In this document: positions 42,226 to 51,383 of the stretch, piece by piece
Layout: each line of letters begins with the position of its first letter
Position numbering within the stretch: the stretch's first letter is position 1
DNA from: Nitrospira sp. SG-bin1
GTDB lineage: Bacteria; Nitrospirota; Nitrospiria; Nitrospirales; Nitrospiraceae
Assembly: GCA_002083365.1 (NCBI GenBank)
Contig: LVWS01000022.1
Span: 1 to 64,000 of the forward strand
Direction of reading: 5' to 3'
DNA: 64,000 nucleotides
Program-made: the position numbers and the translations under genes
Notes under the pieces: generated by a model
What the model was told of the DNA's origin: nothing
Databases searched by the model: none
The model's input: only the letters and a program-made list of their open reading frames with translations

Positions 42226-42465
42226 TTACCGCGCCGGCTCAAGTCTTTGTTCGCGGTAAAGGCGGATCAGTTCCGCAAGCTTGTCTTTCTTCGCCAGTTT
42301 TTCCTTTTGTATCCGCTTTTTTTCAAGTTCCTCGGACGGGGTCAAGACATGGCGTTTCTGCAGCTCGTTCAGTTCAAGATCCAGGCGATGGTGAGACGCT
42401 TCCAGTTCCCGGAATTCGGTGTTCGAGTGGCGAAGCTGTTCGACAATCGCATCTTCCGTCAACAT
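42226..42465 (-). CDS. DUF465 (YdcH-like) helical protein
   Basis: 79 residues, almost entirely helical and charged, with the family pattern of a helical hairpin: EFRELEASHHRLDLELNEL, then LTPSEELEKKRIQKEKLAKKDKL. Small proteins of this family have no settled function. It sits between rimI and tatC on the same strand, 16 nt after the rimI stop. Confidence 0.82.
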   Translation of the reverse strand: MLTEDAIVEQLRHSNTEFRELEASHHRLDLELNELQKRHVLTPSEELEKKRIQKEKLAKKDKLAELIRLYREQRLEPAR

Positions 42466-42480
42466 AACGACACCTCCTGG

Positions 42481-43044
42481 TTAACGTGAGTCTGTTGAAG
42501 CTGATTCACCTCCTGAGACAAAGTCCTTGCCCCGCTGCCGGACACGCGACATCATCAGCGGACTCATTTCCATCAGCACGGCGTCTTCGATGGGATTCGT
42601 GTAATAATGAGGGCGACGACTGATCTGCACGAAGCCTAGACGAGCATAGAGAGACCGCGCCGGATCGTTCGAAGCTCTGACCTCGAGGACCGCTCGAGTC
42701 GCCGACTCCTCCAATCCCAGGCGGAGGGCTTCGGTCACCAGTGCTTCCCCCACCCCTCTCCTTCGCATCGACTCTCGCACCGCTAAATTCATCAATCGAA
42801 GCTCTTCAAAGACGATCCAGAAGCAATGGTATCCGATAATCGCGGGTTCTGCTGCTGTTGTCGACGCCTCCAGCTGCCTCGCAACGAGAAAGTGGGCGAA
42901 TAGGTTGCTCGTTAACTCGGCCTCCAACATTTTGCGCGTCCAGGGGGACGAGAAGCAAGCTTCTTCCAACCGGAGGATGTCCGGCAGCATATCCGCTGTC
43001 GCTGGGACGATCTGAAATTCTGAGAGCCCCATGGGACTGCTCAT
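42481..43044 (-). CDS. rimI: Ribosomal protein S18-alanine N-acetyltransferase
   Basis: 187 residues. GNAT fold with the acetyl-CoA loop MRRRGVGEALV and the following LEVRASNDPARSLYARLGF, the RimI signature. Acetylates the N-terminus of S18 in known members. Starts inside the tsaB stop (4-nt overlap), the usual tsaB-rimI pairing. Confidence 0.92.
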   Translation of the reverse strand: MSSPMGLSEFQIVPATADMLPDILRLEEACFSSPWTRKMLEAELTSNLFAHFLVARQLEASTTAAEPAIIGYHCFWIVFEELRLMNLAVRESMRRRGVGEALVTEALRLGLEESATRAVLEVRASNDPARSLYARLGFVQISRRPHYYTNPIEDAVLMEMSPLMMSRVRQRGKDFVSGGESASTDSR

Positions 43045-43832
43045 TTTTCCCGAGTACGCAACCGTCGACGGCCCCGAGTCAATCGGTCGGCCATTTTGGC
43101 GGCAACCCGTTGCTGCCGTCTCGCCACGGGTGAAATGCCTCTCGACAGTTCGTATTGGATTTCCGCCTCGGCCCGCTGAACATACAGGGGCGTGACTAAT
43201 GCTCCGGCAATTTCGCCTCGCCTGAGTCGTTCCACCCCGATACGCGCAACCTGTATAGCCGAAGGCTTGAAGACTTGATCCGGTCCTACGGTCACCGTGA
43301 CCGACTCCGGCAAGGCCGCTCGAATCTCCGACTCCATCGCCAACCAGCCAGTCCCGAACACCATCGCGGGTTCGGTGAGACTCTGCGCGAAGGCACGAGC
43401 AGTTCCAACCCGCTCATTTACCACGCGATCGAGCCGTCCGTCCCGTGACCAACGGAAAACCGCCCAGTACACTTCTCCGCGGCGACTGACCAGCACGGGA
43501 CAAATGGGAACGGCTGTCTCTTCAAGACTCCTGGCCATGGCTTCCAGTGTCGGTACCAGTATGAGGGGGAGGCCGGTGGCTCCACGAAGTCCTAGGCACG
43601 TTGCAAGACCCACCCGGATACCGGTAAATGAGCCAGGCCCGATGGAACAGGCAAGACCACTGAGATCGCCAAGTCGCAATCCGGACTGAGAGAACACTCG
43701 ATCGAGAGCCGGCAACAAGAGGGAGCCATGGGCACCATCAGCCTCTTGCTCATGCACCGCGAGGATGAGGTCGTCTTCGAAAATCGCGACGCTCTGCCAC
43801 GTCGTGGCGGTTTCAACCGCGAGGATCTTCAT
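43041..43832 (-). CDS. tsaB: TsaB, threonylcarbamoyladenosine synthesis partner
   Basis: 263 residues from ATG 43832 (MKILAVETATTWQSVAI); the long upstream frame to 44261 lies inside the lipoprotein gene and is not real. ASKHA-fold partner of TsaD, needed for tRNA t6A37. The block IGPGSFTGIRVGLATCLGL is typical. It lies 7 nt after the DUF4292 gene and overlaps rimI. Confidence 0.93.
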   Translation of the reverse strand: MKILAVETATTWQSVAIFEDDLILAVHEQEADGAHGSLLLPALDRVFSQSGLRLGDLSGLACSIGPGSFTGIRVGLATCLGLRGATGLPLILVPTLEAMARSLEETAVPICPVLVSRRGEVYWAVFRWSRDGRLDRVVNERVGTARAFAQSLTEPAMVFGTGWLAMESEIRAALPESVTVTVGPDQVFKPSAIQVARIGVERLRRGEIAGALVTPLYVQRAEAEIQYELSRGISPVARRQQRVAAKMADRLTRGRRRLRTREK

Positions 43833-43839
43833 TGATGAT

Positions 43840-44700
43840 TTATGAGATTTGACCCAAGTCTTCTGCCCGTATGGTTTGATTGTGATGCATTTCGTGGAAA
43901 GTGACGTGCACCGAGCCTTGTCCACGACCATCTTCGAGAGAAATCTTGAACGGGCGAAATAGCCGAACATCCTGATCGCCCAGGGCTTGCGCTGGAATAC
44001 TTCCCAGCTCCTCAAGCGGTCTAAAATCATCATACTGAATCGTCGCCTCGACCTCCCCACCCGACCCAAGCCACTCTTCCTGTACCACGAGCATGCGACG
44101 GTCAAACCATAGGCGGCGGATCGGCGGACGCATTGAGCTCGTTCCCCCGGTTGCTGGCGCATAGACGTCGAGACGATATCGGCCTCGTTCTTCCACGACC
44201 TTAACCATTTCATCCCTGGCAATGGAGTTCGTTCCCAGTACGCCACCGACCGCCCATACACTCAACTGAGAGAATCGAGCGAGCTTCCCAACATCTTTCA
44301 TGTCGGACTGGTGACCGGCATAGGTTTTCCCCTCGAGTGGCAAGCGAAGCCTATACAGATCATCCGCTTGAACAAAGTCGAACAGCTCGGTTCCGAGAGG
44401 AGTAAATCCTCTCAGCCGCAAAGCATTCGGCCGACGGTAGTAGACCGTGCCCTCGACTCGGGACACGATCGGAATCAGTCCTCCCCGTACCTTCGCACTA
44501 AACAGTCCCTTCATTGACTGGATGGATGCTTCCCGCTTGCGCAAGACAGTAGTGAATTCTTCGGCCGTGACTGACTTGAGCGGTAACTCTTCCTTCGGCA
44601 TCACGAGCGCACAACCTGCAAGTGATATGACGGCGAGACAGGATATCACGAAGTGTACCCATGCTTGTTTTCCCCTCGATTTCCTACGCCAATACCACAT
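43840..44700 (-). CDS. DUF4292-type outer membrane lipoprotein (LolA/B-like)
   Basis: 286 residues. Basic N-terminus, hydrophobic helix and lipobox SLAGC (Cys about 31). The mature part, with KGLFSAKVRGGLIPIVSRVEGTVYYRRP and RLRGFTPLGTELF, fits the LolA/LolB-like fold of DUF4292, which may bind lipid or lipoprotein acyl chains. Its function is unknown. It starts 17 nt before the radA stop, coupling translation with the DNA repair gene in an order that is common in related genomes as far as I recall. Confidence 0.78.
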   Translation of the reverse strand: MWYWRRKSRGKQAWVHFVISCLAVISLAGCALVMPKEELPLKSVTAEEFTTVLRKREASIQSMKGLFSAKVRGGLIPIVSRVEGTVYYRRPNALRLRGFTPLGTELFDFVQADDLYRLRLPLEGKTYAGHQSDMKDVGKLARFSQLSVWAVGGVLGTNSIARDEMVKVVEERGRYRLDVYAPATGGTSSMRPPIRRLWFDRRMLVVQEEWLGSGGEVEATIQYDDFRPLEELGSIPAQALGDQDVRLFRPFKISLEDGRGQGSVHVTFHEMHHNQTIRAEDLGQIS

Positions 44701-46045
44701 CCAACGCCTCTCGCACTTCTTGAATACCGATCAACTCCATACCGTCGATGGAGTCGAGCTTCGTCAGATTTCGTTCAGGCAGAATACATCGCTTGAACCC
44801 CATCTTGGCGGCCTCGCGAATACGCAATTCAGCTTGGCTGACGGCACGTACTTCTCCGCCCAAACCGACCTCCCCCAACAGTAACGTCCCAGGCTCGACA
44901 GGCACCTCCCGTAAACTCGATGTGACGGCTGCGACGATTCCCAAGTCAATCGCCGGTTCGTCGACCTGCATCCCTCCGACGACATTCACATACACATCCT
45001 GTCCGGAAAGATGCACCCCCAGCCGTTTCTCCATGACCGCCAGCAGCAGCGATACTCGATTGACCTCCACGCCGTTCGCCATTCGTTTGGGCATGGCATA
45101 GGTCGTTGAAGAAACCAACGCTTGCAGTTCAACCAATATCGGCCTCGTCCCTTCGAGACTCGACACCACGACCGAGCCGGTACTCCGTTGAGGACGTTCC
45201 GCCAAAAACAATTCTGAAGGATTGCTCACTTCTTCGAGTCCAGCATCCTTCATTTCGAAGACCCCAATTTCATTCGTCGATCCAAAACGATTCTTCACGG
45301 CACGGAGAATCCGATAGCTGTGGCCCTTATCTCCCTCAAAGTACAACACCGTATCGACGATATGTTCCAGCAGCCGCGGCCCTGCAATCGCTCCTTCCTT
45401 GGTGACATGCCCGATGATGAAGACCGGGACACCGGCTCGCTTGGCAAACCACATGAGCTGCCCTGCCACTTCTTGCACTTGACTAATGCTGCCGGGAGCG
45501 GAAGTAATCTGTTCTGTGTACACCGTTTGGATGGAATCGACCACCACCGCAACCGGCTCAATTTCCTGAATCGTTTTCAGGATCTGCTCAAGCGAGGTCT
45601 CCGCCAAGATCAGCAAATGGGGATGTTCAATACCCAGCCGTTGCCCTCGCATTTTGATCTGCCGGGGCGACTCTTCCCCGGAGACGTAGAGAACCGGAGC
45701 TGCCTTCGTCGCCAACCGTGGCAAGGCCTGTAAGAGCAGCGTCGTCTTCCCGATTCCGGGATCGCCTCCAATCAAAATTACTGCGCCGGGAATGACTCCC
45801 CCTCCCAGGACTCGATCGAATTCGCCAATACGAGTGAGCCGACGATCTTCTCCCACGACTTCGATTTCACCGATGGGCGTAGCCTTGGCTTCAGCTGTCT
45901 TGATCTCAGCAGGACGCCCCTTTCCAGTCGCCGCTTGCCGCTCCTCTTTCATCGTATTCCAGCCGCCGCAGTTTGGGCAGCGGCCAAGCCATCGAGGCGC
46001 CTGATGTCCACAGGTTTGGCAAGAAAAGACGATCTTGGATTTCAA
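44684..46045 (-). CDS. radA: DNA repair protein RadA
   Basis: 453 residues. Zinc finger CxxC-x-n-CPNC (CQTCGHQAPRWLGRCPNCGGW), a RecA-like ATPase domain with Walker A GGDPGIGKTT, the RadA KNRFG motif (KNRFGSTNE), and a Lon-protease-like C-terminal domain. It aids branch migration in recombination. The first gene of the long minus-strand operon that runs down to 38660. Confidence 0.95.
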   Translation of the reverse strand: MKSKIVFSCQTCGHQAPRWLGRCPNCGGWNTMKEERQAATGKGRPAEIKTAEAKATPIGEIEVVGEDRRLTRIGEFDRVLGGGVIPGAVILIGGDPGIGKTTLLLQALPRLATKAAPVLYVSGEESPRQIKMRGQRLGIEHPHLLILAETSLEQILKTIQEIEPVAVVVDSIQTVYTEQITSAPGSISQVQEVAGQLMWFAKRAGVPVFIIGHVTKEGAIAGPRLLEHIVDTVLYFEGDKGHSYRILRAVKNRFGSTNEIGVFEMKDAGLEEVSNPSELFLAERPQRSTGSVVVSSLEGTRPILVELQALVSSTTYAMPKRMANGVEVNRVSLLLAVMEKRLGVHLSGQDVYVNVVGGMQVDEPAIDLGIVAAVTSSLREVPVEPGTLLLGEVGLGGEVRAVSQAELRIREAAKMGFKRCILPERNLTKLDSIDGMELIGIQEVREALDVVLA

Positions 46046-46262
46046 AATGGCCTCGTCGCAGAGGACGACATCAGATCTATCTTAATGAATACACCAAGGG
46101 AATAAAAGCTGAGAAACATGGACGAATACAACACGTACCGGAGTCCCCCTCATACTGAAAATTGATGGCTACCAAACCTCCACTGACCCCATTGGCAGCA
46201 TGGCTGCTGCAGTACAATCCACGACTGCCTCTTAGGAAGGCCCCTACGTTGAAACTTTGACC

Positions 46263-46290
46263 TTGACGAATGGTTCAAGCCTCTTATAAC
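46263..46290 (+). promoter_or_regulatory. Promoter of the Rrf2-TauE operon
   Basis: TTGACG (46263-46268), 16 bp, TATAAC (46285-46290), followed by ATG 46317 after a short leader without an evident ribosome binding site. An imperfect inverted repeat CTTGA-N8-TCAAG (46262-46279) overlaps the -35 box and could be an operator for Rrf2. Confidence 0.6.
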
Positions 46291-46316
46291 AATGTTGATA
46301 AACTCACTCTACTTAA

Positions 46317-46751
46317 ATGAAACTGTCAAAGAAAAGTGAATATGGCCTTCGAGCGTTGCTTGAGCTCACACTGGCGCACGGAAAGACCACGCTACAGCGA
46401 CATGACATTGCCACTCGCCAGCACATCCCCGTTGAATTCTTGGAACAGATTCTTCTCACACTCAAACGGGCAGGACTCATCTCCAGCCGACGAGGCATCA
46501 ATGGAGGATACATTCTCATTAAACAGCCGAACGACATTACACTCGGACAAGTCATTCGCATACTCGATGGTCCACTGGCACCGATCGGCTGCGTCAGTAA
46601 GACGGCGTACCAGAAATGCCGTGATTGTCCTTATGCGAATAAGACGAGGTGCCCGGTCCAACGCGTCATGGGCACAGTCCGCGATGCGATTGCCGGCGTC
46701 CTCGATCACTATTCGCTCGCCGACTTTGCTGCAGATCAACCCACAGGGTAA
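46317..46751 (+). CDS. Rrf2 family transcriptional regulator
   Basis: 144 residues. Rrf2 winged helix (MKLSKKSEYGLRALLEL and SRRGINGGYIL), and three cysteines of the Fe-S or redox-sensing loop (CVSKTAYQKCRDCPYANKTRC has four). Such proteins respond to Fe-S status, NO, or cysteine. It sits 6 nt before a TauE/SafE exporter gene, and a possible operator overlaps its promoter, which suggests autoregulation of both genes. Likely signals are sulfur compounds or NO; this is inferred. Confidence 0.88.
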   Translation: MKLSKKSEYGLRALLELTLAHGKTTLQRHDIATRQHIPVEFLEQILLTLKRAGLISSRRGINGGYILIKQPNDITLGQVIRILDGPLAPIGCVSKTAYQKCRDCPYANKTRCPVQRVMGTVRDAIAGVLDHYSLADFAADQPTG

Positions 46752-46757
46752 ACCCTC

Positions 46758-47591
46758 ATGGATGCCGTCGTTCTTGTCCTCATTACATTTGTCGCCGCCG
46801 CAGTGAATGGTGCGTTGGGATACGGGTTTTCTTCCATCACTGTTCCGGTTGCCCTGCTCTTTTACACCAACAAAATCCTTAATCCCGCCCTGGTCCTTAT
46901 CGAACTGGTCATTAACAGTTACGTCTTGTTCATCAATCGCAAAAGTGTTCCCAACATCTGGCGAAGGGTAGCCCCCATATTGATCGGCCTGGTCGTCGGA
47001 ATCGGGATTGGCAGTTACATTCTCTCGCTAGTCCAACCAGCGTGGATCAAGTTTGTGACGTATTTTTTCCTCTTGCCCCTGATTCTTCTTCAGGCCGCCG
47101 GCATCCGCAAGCCCATTCAGGCCGAAAAGGCGATCGCGATCCCGTTTGGAATGGGTATTGGGACACTCTACTCCGTCACCACTATTTCAGGTCCACCGCT
47201 CGCTCTTCTGTTTAACAATCAAGGGTATGAGAAACGGGATTTCCGAGCCGCGCTCGGAGTGATCCGGGTAGCGGAATCGTCGCTCACCGCAGTCGCCTAT
47301 TGGTTTATCGGATTTTACAGCGCAGGAAGCATGGACATTATTCCCTACATCGTGCCGAGCGTCATCGTCGGAATCCCTCTCGGGACCTTCGTGATTCGCT
47401 TGATGGATCCCGAAACATTTCGGCGCATTTGCATGGCATTCGACGGGTTGGTGGTCGGATTCGGCCTCTCCCGTGTCTTAGGGGAGTTAAACCTTGCCTC
47501 ATCGGTGACGACCTCTAGTATCCTTTCAATCGTGATTCTCCTTAACGGCTATCTGCTCTTTCGATTTTTCAGAGACCGAACGGGTCCCTGA
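46758..47591 (+). CDS. TauE/SafE-type membrane transporter
   Basis: 277 residues with about eight membrane helices in two similar halves, each starting with a Gly-rich loop (NGALGYGFSSITV and FGMGIGTLYSVTTISGPPL). The family exports sulfite, sulfoacetate or other small anions. It follows the Rrf2 gene in one operon. The exact substrate cannot be read from the sequence. Confidence 0.85.
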   Translation: MDAVVLVLITFVAAAVNGALGYGFSSITVPVALLFYTNKILNPALVLIELVINSYVLFINRKSVPNIWRRVAPILIGLVVGIGIGSYILSLVQPAWIKFVTYFFLLPLILLQAAGIRKPIQAEKAIAIPFGMGIGTLYSVTTISGPPLALLFNNQGYEKRDFRAALGVIRVAESSLTAVAYWFIGFYSAGSMDIIPYIVPSVIVGIPLGTFVIRLMDPETFRRICMAFDGLVVGFGLSRVLGELNLASSVTTSSILSIVILLNGYLLFRFFRDRTGP

Positions 47592-47894
47592 CATATCCCT
47601 TCTCGATACCGCTTCCACTTTCCTCGCACACTCATGTATTGCCCGAATACAATTTATTGACTCCACTAGTACTTCGTACTCACGTTCCGCCGGCTCGTTC
47701 CTGAGGTACTTGAAGGTTGAACCATTCACACCTAGCACCACCATTGTCTCATCAAAATATATAACTAGCTGAAAAATTGCACCTTTCCAATTTTCGTCCT
47801 GGGCACCATATTTGCCTTGGACCCTGGTCAGAAATAACAGCGTCCACTGGATCTAATACAGTTTCAGGGCAATCAACTTGTGAGGAGTATTCAT
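47592..47894 (+). other. Intergenic before the FN3 lipoprotein
   Basis: About 300 bp. A minus-strand frame from 47744 covers part of it but overlaps the TauE gene end and lacks any recognisable motif. A GAGGAG ribosome binding site occurs at about 47881-47886 for the next gene. Nothing else is supported. Confidence 0.45.
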
Positions 47895-48500
47895 ATGCTG
47901 AGACGTACACCTTCGATCATTCCGGTCTTCAGGAATTTCCCTCTTGCGGTCGGCTATGTCATAGCTTTCAGTGCCTTCGCTCTCACGCTTGCCGGATGTA
48001 GTGACGACGGACAAGGGGGACCGAGCCTTTCCTCCCTCTCCACACCAGTAGAGACTAAAGATACTACTAAAGATACTAATCAAGGCGAAGGCGCCCAATC
48101 AGCAGACTCCGATCCTACCGAGATCGCAGCAAGTGGACAGGAGGATTCGGAGCTGTCCCTGATATCACCAGAAATAGAGTCTCCTCCAAATGAGTTTGCC
48201 GAGGCAGACCTCGAACCTCCACCACCGACTGGCGCTACTGCTCAGCTAAACTGGGACGCCTCCTCCGATCCCAATGTGCAAGGTTACTTCATCCACTATG
48301 GGAAACGATCATCCGGAGAGTATGGTTCGTGTTCGTATGAAGAAACTCAACGAGTCGGGGCTCCGCCTGCCACTATTACCGGGCTTGAACCGAATACCCC
48401 CTATTTCTTCGCAATCAGCGCTTTCAGTGAAGCGGAAAGCGAATCGGAAACTCCTTGCTCAAATGAGATACTGGTGGTCACATCCGCCGCTCAAGGCTGA
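47895..48500 (+). CDS. Lipoprotein with one fibronectin type III domain
   Basis: 201 residues from ATG 47895. Basic N-terminus, hydrophobic helix and lipobox TLAGC (Cys about 31). A disordered, acidic Ser/Thr-rich linker (about 45-110) contains two copies of KDT and ends in PPPPTG. The C-terminus is an FN3 domain (ATAQLNWDASSDPNVQGYFIHYG ... ITGLEPNTPYFFAISAF), usually a protein- or sugar-binding module. Envelope-located, function unknown. Confidence 0.8.
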   Translation: MLRRTPSIIPVFRNFPLAVGYVIAFSAFALTLAGCSDDGQGGPSLSSLSTPVETKDTTKDTNQGEGAQSADSDPTEIAASGQEDSELSLISPEIESPPNEFAEADLEPPPPTGATAQLNWDASSDPNVQGYFIHYGKRSSGEYGSCSYEETQRVGAPPATITGLEPNTPYFFAISAFSEAESESETPCSNEILVVTSAAQG

Positions 48501-48532
48501 GCTAGTCGTTCGCCGAGCCACCCTGCATCTCC

Positions 48533-48560
48533 AGCTCCCCTGGATCTCTCCAGGGGAGCT
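48533..48560 (+). terminator. GC-rich hairpin after the FN3 lipoprotein
   Basis: AGCTCCCCTGG pairs with CCAGGGGAGCT (11 bp, 6-nt loop). It lies 32 nt after the stop. The following sequence is not a clean T-run, so termination efficiency is doubtful. Confidence 0.45.
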
Positions 48561-48671
48561 CATCATTGACCTCTACCGGCCGATTTGTTAGCCTCAACTT
48601 CTGTCAGACTACTGCCAAGAGCATACAATCAACATTAACGCTCTTTGATCTTTATCCTGAAAGGATCTGCT

Positions 48672-50537
48672 ATGGCCGGCTTAACTGCTTCGCCTGAACT
48701 ACTCAGCACCTTGCACAATAAGGCAACCCAACTACGCATCAACAGTGTACGAGCCACCAGCGAGGCGGGGAGCGGTCATCCGTCGAGCTGCGCCTCTGCC
48801 GCCGACATCGTCGCCGCATTGTTTTTCTCGGTCATGCGTTATGACCCCCGTGATCCTAAGGCGCCCAATAGCGACCGGTTTATCCTGTCAAAAGGGCATG
48901 CGGCTCCGTTGCTGTATGCCGCGTGGGCGGAAGCGGGACTGTTCCCCCCCGATGAGCTTTTGAAATTACGCACGCTGACCTCGGATCTCGAAGGACACCC
49001 CACCCCTCGCTTGCCGTTCGTCGATATGGCCACCGGATCACTGGGTCAAGGACTTCCTGTAGGAATCGGTATCGCGTTGAATGCCAAGTTCGTCGACAAG
49101 CTGGACTACCGGACTTACGTATTGATGGGAGATGGGGAATCGGTCGAAGGATCGGTTTGGGAAGCTGCTGAGATCGGACGCCAATACGGCTTGGATAATT
49201 TGTGCGCGATCGTCGACATCAATCGTCTGGGCCAAAGCGACCCTACCATGCTGCAGCACGATATGGATGCGTATCGGTCCCGCTGGGCCGGATTCGGCTG
49301 GCATGCCATCGTCCTCGACGGCCATGACCTCACAGCGATCCTCAAGGCATTCGATGAAGCGGCCCGCACAAAAGGACGACCCACCGTGGTGCTGGCCCGA
49401 ACGTACAAAGGTAAAGGGATTTCATTCATCGAGAATAAGGCAGACTGGCACGGCAAACCACTGAAGAAAGGCGAGGAAACCCAGAAGGCCCTTGACGAGC
49501 TTACGAAGCAATTGAGTCCGAACGGTGTCGTGATTGAAATCCCAAAACCATCGGCTCCCAACACCAGACCCCCGTCTGTCAGTCCGATGCCTGCCGCGCC
49601 TTATAAGATCGGCGACTCTGTCGCAACGCGGGAAGCGTTCGGTGCCGCATTGGAAGCCTTGGGGGCCACCAATCCCTTGATCGTCGCCCTCGACGCCGAC
49701 GTCAAAAATTCCACGTACACCGACAAATTCGGCAAGAAGTTTTCCGATCGCTTCTTTGAAAGTTTCATTGCCGAACAAAATATGGTGGGGGCCGCCGCCG
49801 GTCTGGCTGCCTGCGGGAAAATCCCCTTTGCAGCAACCTTCGCTTGTTTCTTAAGTCGGGCCTACGACTTTATCCGAATGGCCGCGATCAGCGGTTCGAA
49901 CATTAAGCTCGTCGGAACCCATGTCGGCGTGAGCATCGGTGAGGATGGACCGTCCCAGATGGGTTTGGAAGATATCGCGATGATGGCGGCGCAACCAAAC
50001 GTGACGGTCCTCTATCCGTCCGACGGCAACTCAACCTATCGATTGATTGAAGCCGCCGCAAATCACAAAGGTATGGTCTATATGCGTGCCGGGAGGCCGA
50101 AGAGCCCGGTGATTTATGGACCGGAGGAGCGTTTCCACATTGGTGGAAGCAAAGTTGTCCGGCAAACCGCATCGGATATGCTCACCATCGTGGCTGCTGG
50201 AGTGACGTTGTTTGAAGCCTTGAAAGCGCATGAACAACTGAAGTCATCAGGCATGTCCGTACGTGTGATCGACCTCTATAGCATCGCTCCCATCGATAGA
50301 AACACCTTGTTGGACAGTGGTCGCGCGACGCAGCACCGCATTCTTACGGTTGAAGATCACTACGCCCACGGAGGTCTCGGCGATGCCGTCCTGAGCGCTG
50401 TGGCGACGGAAGACATTAAAGTTCATAAACTCGCCGTCCGCGAAATTCCACACAGTGGGAAACCCGAAGAACTCGTCGATCACTATGGGATAGGAGTGCG
50501 GTCCATTGTGGAGGAAGTCAAAAAGATCGTCAAATAA
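48672..50537 (+). CDS. tkt: Transketolase
   Basis: 621 residues from ATG 48672. The full three-domain enzyme: the thiamine diphosphate motif is GDGESVEGSVWEAAEIG...DINRLGQS, the start has SEAGSGHPSSCASAADIVAALF, and the middle domain has a Pro-rich linker (about 300-320) and the GEDGPSQMG segment. Transfers two-carbon units between sugar phosphates in the pentose phosphate route. The N- and C-terminal halves are fused here, as in the classical form. It stands alone before a cytochrome gene. Confidence 0.94.
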   Translation: MAGLTASPELLSTLHNKATQLRINSVRATSEAGSGHPSSCASAADIVAALFFSVMRYDPRDPKAPNSDRFILSKGHAAPLLYAAWAEAGLFPPDELLKLRTLTSDLEGHPTPRLPFVDMATGSLGQGLPVGIGIALNAKFVDKLDYRTYVLMGDGESVEGSVWEAAEIGRQYGLDNLCAIVDINRLGQSDPTMLQHDMDAYRSRWAGFGWHAIVLDGHDLTAILKAFDEAARTKGRPTVVLARTYKGKGISFIENKADWHGKPLKKGEETQKALDELTKQLSPNGVVIEIPKPSAPNTRPPSVSPMPAAPYKIGDSVATREAFGAALEALGATNPLIVALDADVKNSTYTDKFGKKFSDRFFESFIAEQNMVGAAAGLAACGKIPFAATFACFLSRAYDFIRMAAISGSNIKLVGTHVGVSIGEDGPSQMGLEDIAMMAAQPNVTVLYPSDGNSTYRLIEAAANHKGMVYMRAGRPKSPVIYGPEERFHIGGSKVVRQTASDMLTIVAAGVTLFEALKAHEQLKSSGMSVRVIDLYSIAPIDRNTLLDSGRATQHRILTVEDHYAHGGLGDAVLSAVATEDIKVHKLAVREIPHSGKPEELVDHYGIGVRSIVEEVKKIVK

Positions 50538-50803
50538 TGGAGTCCAGTGCGACCTCAACAACGGATTCGCTTGAACTTCCCTTCTCATGCTGCACTGAAG
50601 AAAAGACTGCGAACGCGTCGACCTGAATTCGGGCACGACACAGGTGAGTGGTTTTCAAGGGACCGAAAGCAAAGAGCAGTCAATAAGCATGTTTTTACAG
50701 AAAAAATGTGGTATAGTTCGACCGTTTATTTAGTTTACTCGTGTACGGGCTAACTGAAGCTGACCAAAAACGGGTTGATCATCCATCACATTAGGAGGAA
50801 CGA

Positions 50804-51265
50804 ATGACGAGAAGGAACGTGGGCCTCTCAGCGCTGATGTTAGGGTGTACCGTTATGCTATTAGGAGTCGCGGCTTCAGCCGAAGATCTCCCTCCATTGG
50901 CTCCGGTTCCACCCGAGTATGCCGATAAGAAAATGCCGGCCGGTGGATGGACTGATGCGAAAGCCATTGAAGAAGGTGGTAAAATTTATCGGGGCGAGTT
51001 CAAGACCGAAGTCAACTGCAGCAGTTGCCACGGAAAAGATGGCGCACCAGTGAAAAAAGGCGCGAGAGACCTTCGCGATCCGAAAATCGTCTGCCGCTTC
51101 TCAGACGCGTATTGGTTTTGGCGCGTCGCTGAAGGCATCCCTAAGACGAAGATGAAGGCCAATAAGGGCCTCCTGTCCGAGGAGCAGATCTGGCAAGTCA
51201 TGGCCTATGAAAACCAGTTCTCGCACGGAGGCAAGCCAGCCGACCGCTCTTGCTATAAGCCTTAA
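50804..51265 (+). CDS. Small periplasmic cytochrome c
   Basis: 153 residues from ATG 50804 with GGAGGAACGA upstream. A signal peptide (about 1-26, ending ASA) is followed by a single class I c-type heme site CSSCH (Cys72, Cys75, His76) and a candidate Met ligand in the PKTKMKANKGLL loop. The C-terminal helix is SEEQIWQVMAYENQF. It would carry single electrons in the periplasm, for example in nitrite oxidation or H2 oxidation chains; the partner is not shown by context. A strong terminator follows. Confidence 0.9.
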   Translation: MTRRNVGLSALMLGCTVMLLGVAASAEDLPPLAPVPPEYADKKMPAGGWTDAKAIEEGGKIYRGEFKTEVNCSSCHGKDGAPVKKGARDLRDPKIVCRFSDAYWFWRVAEGIPKTKMKANKGLLSEEQIWQVMAYENQFSHGGKPADRSCYKP

Positions 51266-51316
51266 GGGACTTCAGCAAATGACCGAAGCTTGGGAATAGT
51301 GACCAAGCAGCAGCAC

Positions 51317-51360
51317 AACAAGGGGGAGAGAGCATGATGCTCTTTCCCCCTTGTTCTTTT
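51317..51360. terminator. Bidirectional terminator between cytochrome c and cupin genes
   Basis: An 18-bp stem (AACAAGGGGGA arm at 51317, complement to 51355, with one G-T pair and a 3-nt loop) followed by CTTTT on the plus strand. The upstream arm gives an A-run seen as T on the other strand, so it should stop both converging units. Confidence 0.88.
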
Positions 51361-51383
51361 GGCACTGCAGCTCTTGTTCAGGT

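Noticed and set aside
43833..44261. Long N-terminal extension of TsaB
   Set aside because: It lies inside the DUF4292 lipoprotein gene in another frame; the TsaB core starts at 43832.
47526..47744. Minus-strand 72-residue frame after the TauE gene
   Set aside because: It overlaps the end of a solid gene in antisense and has no recognisable domain.
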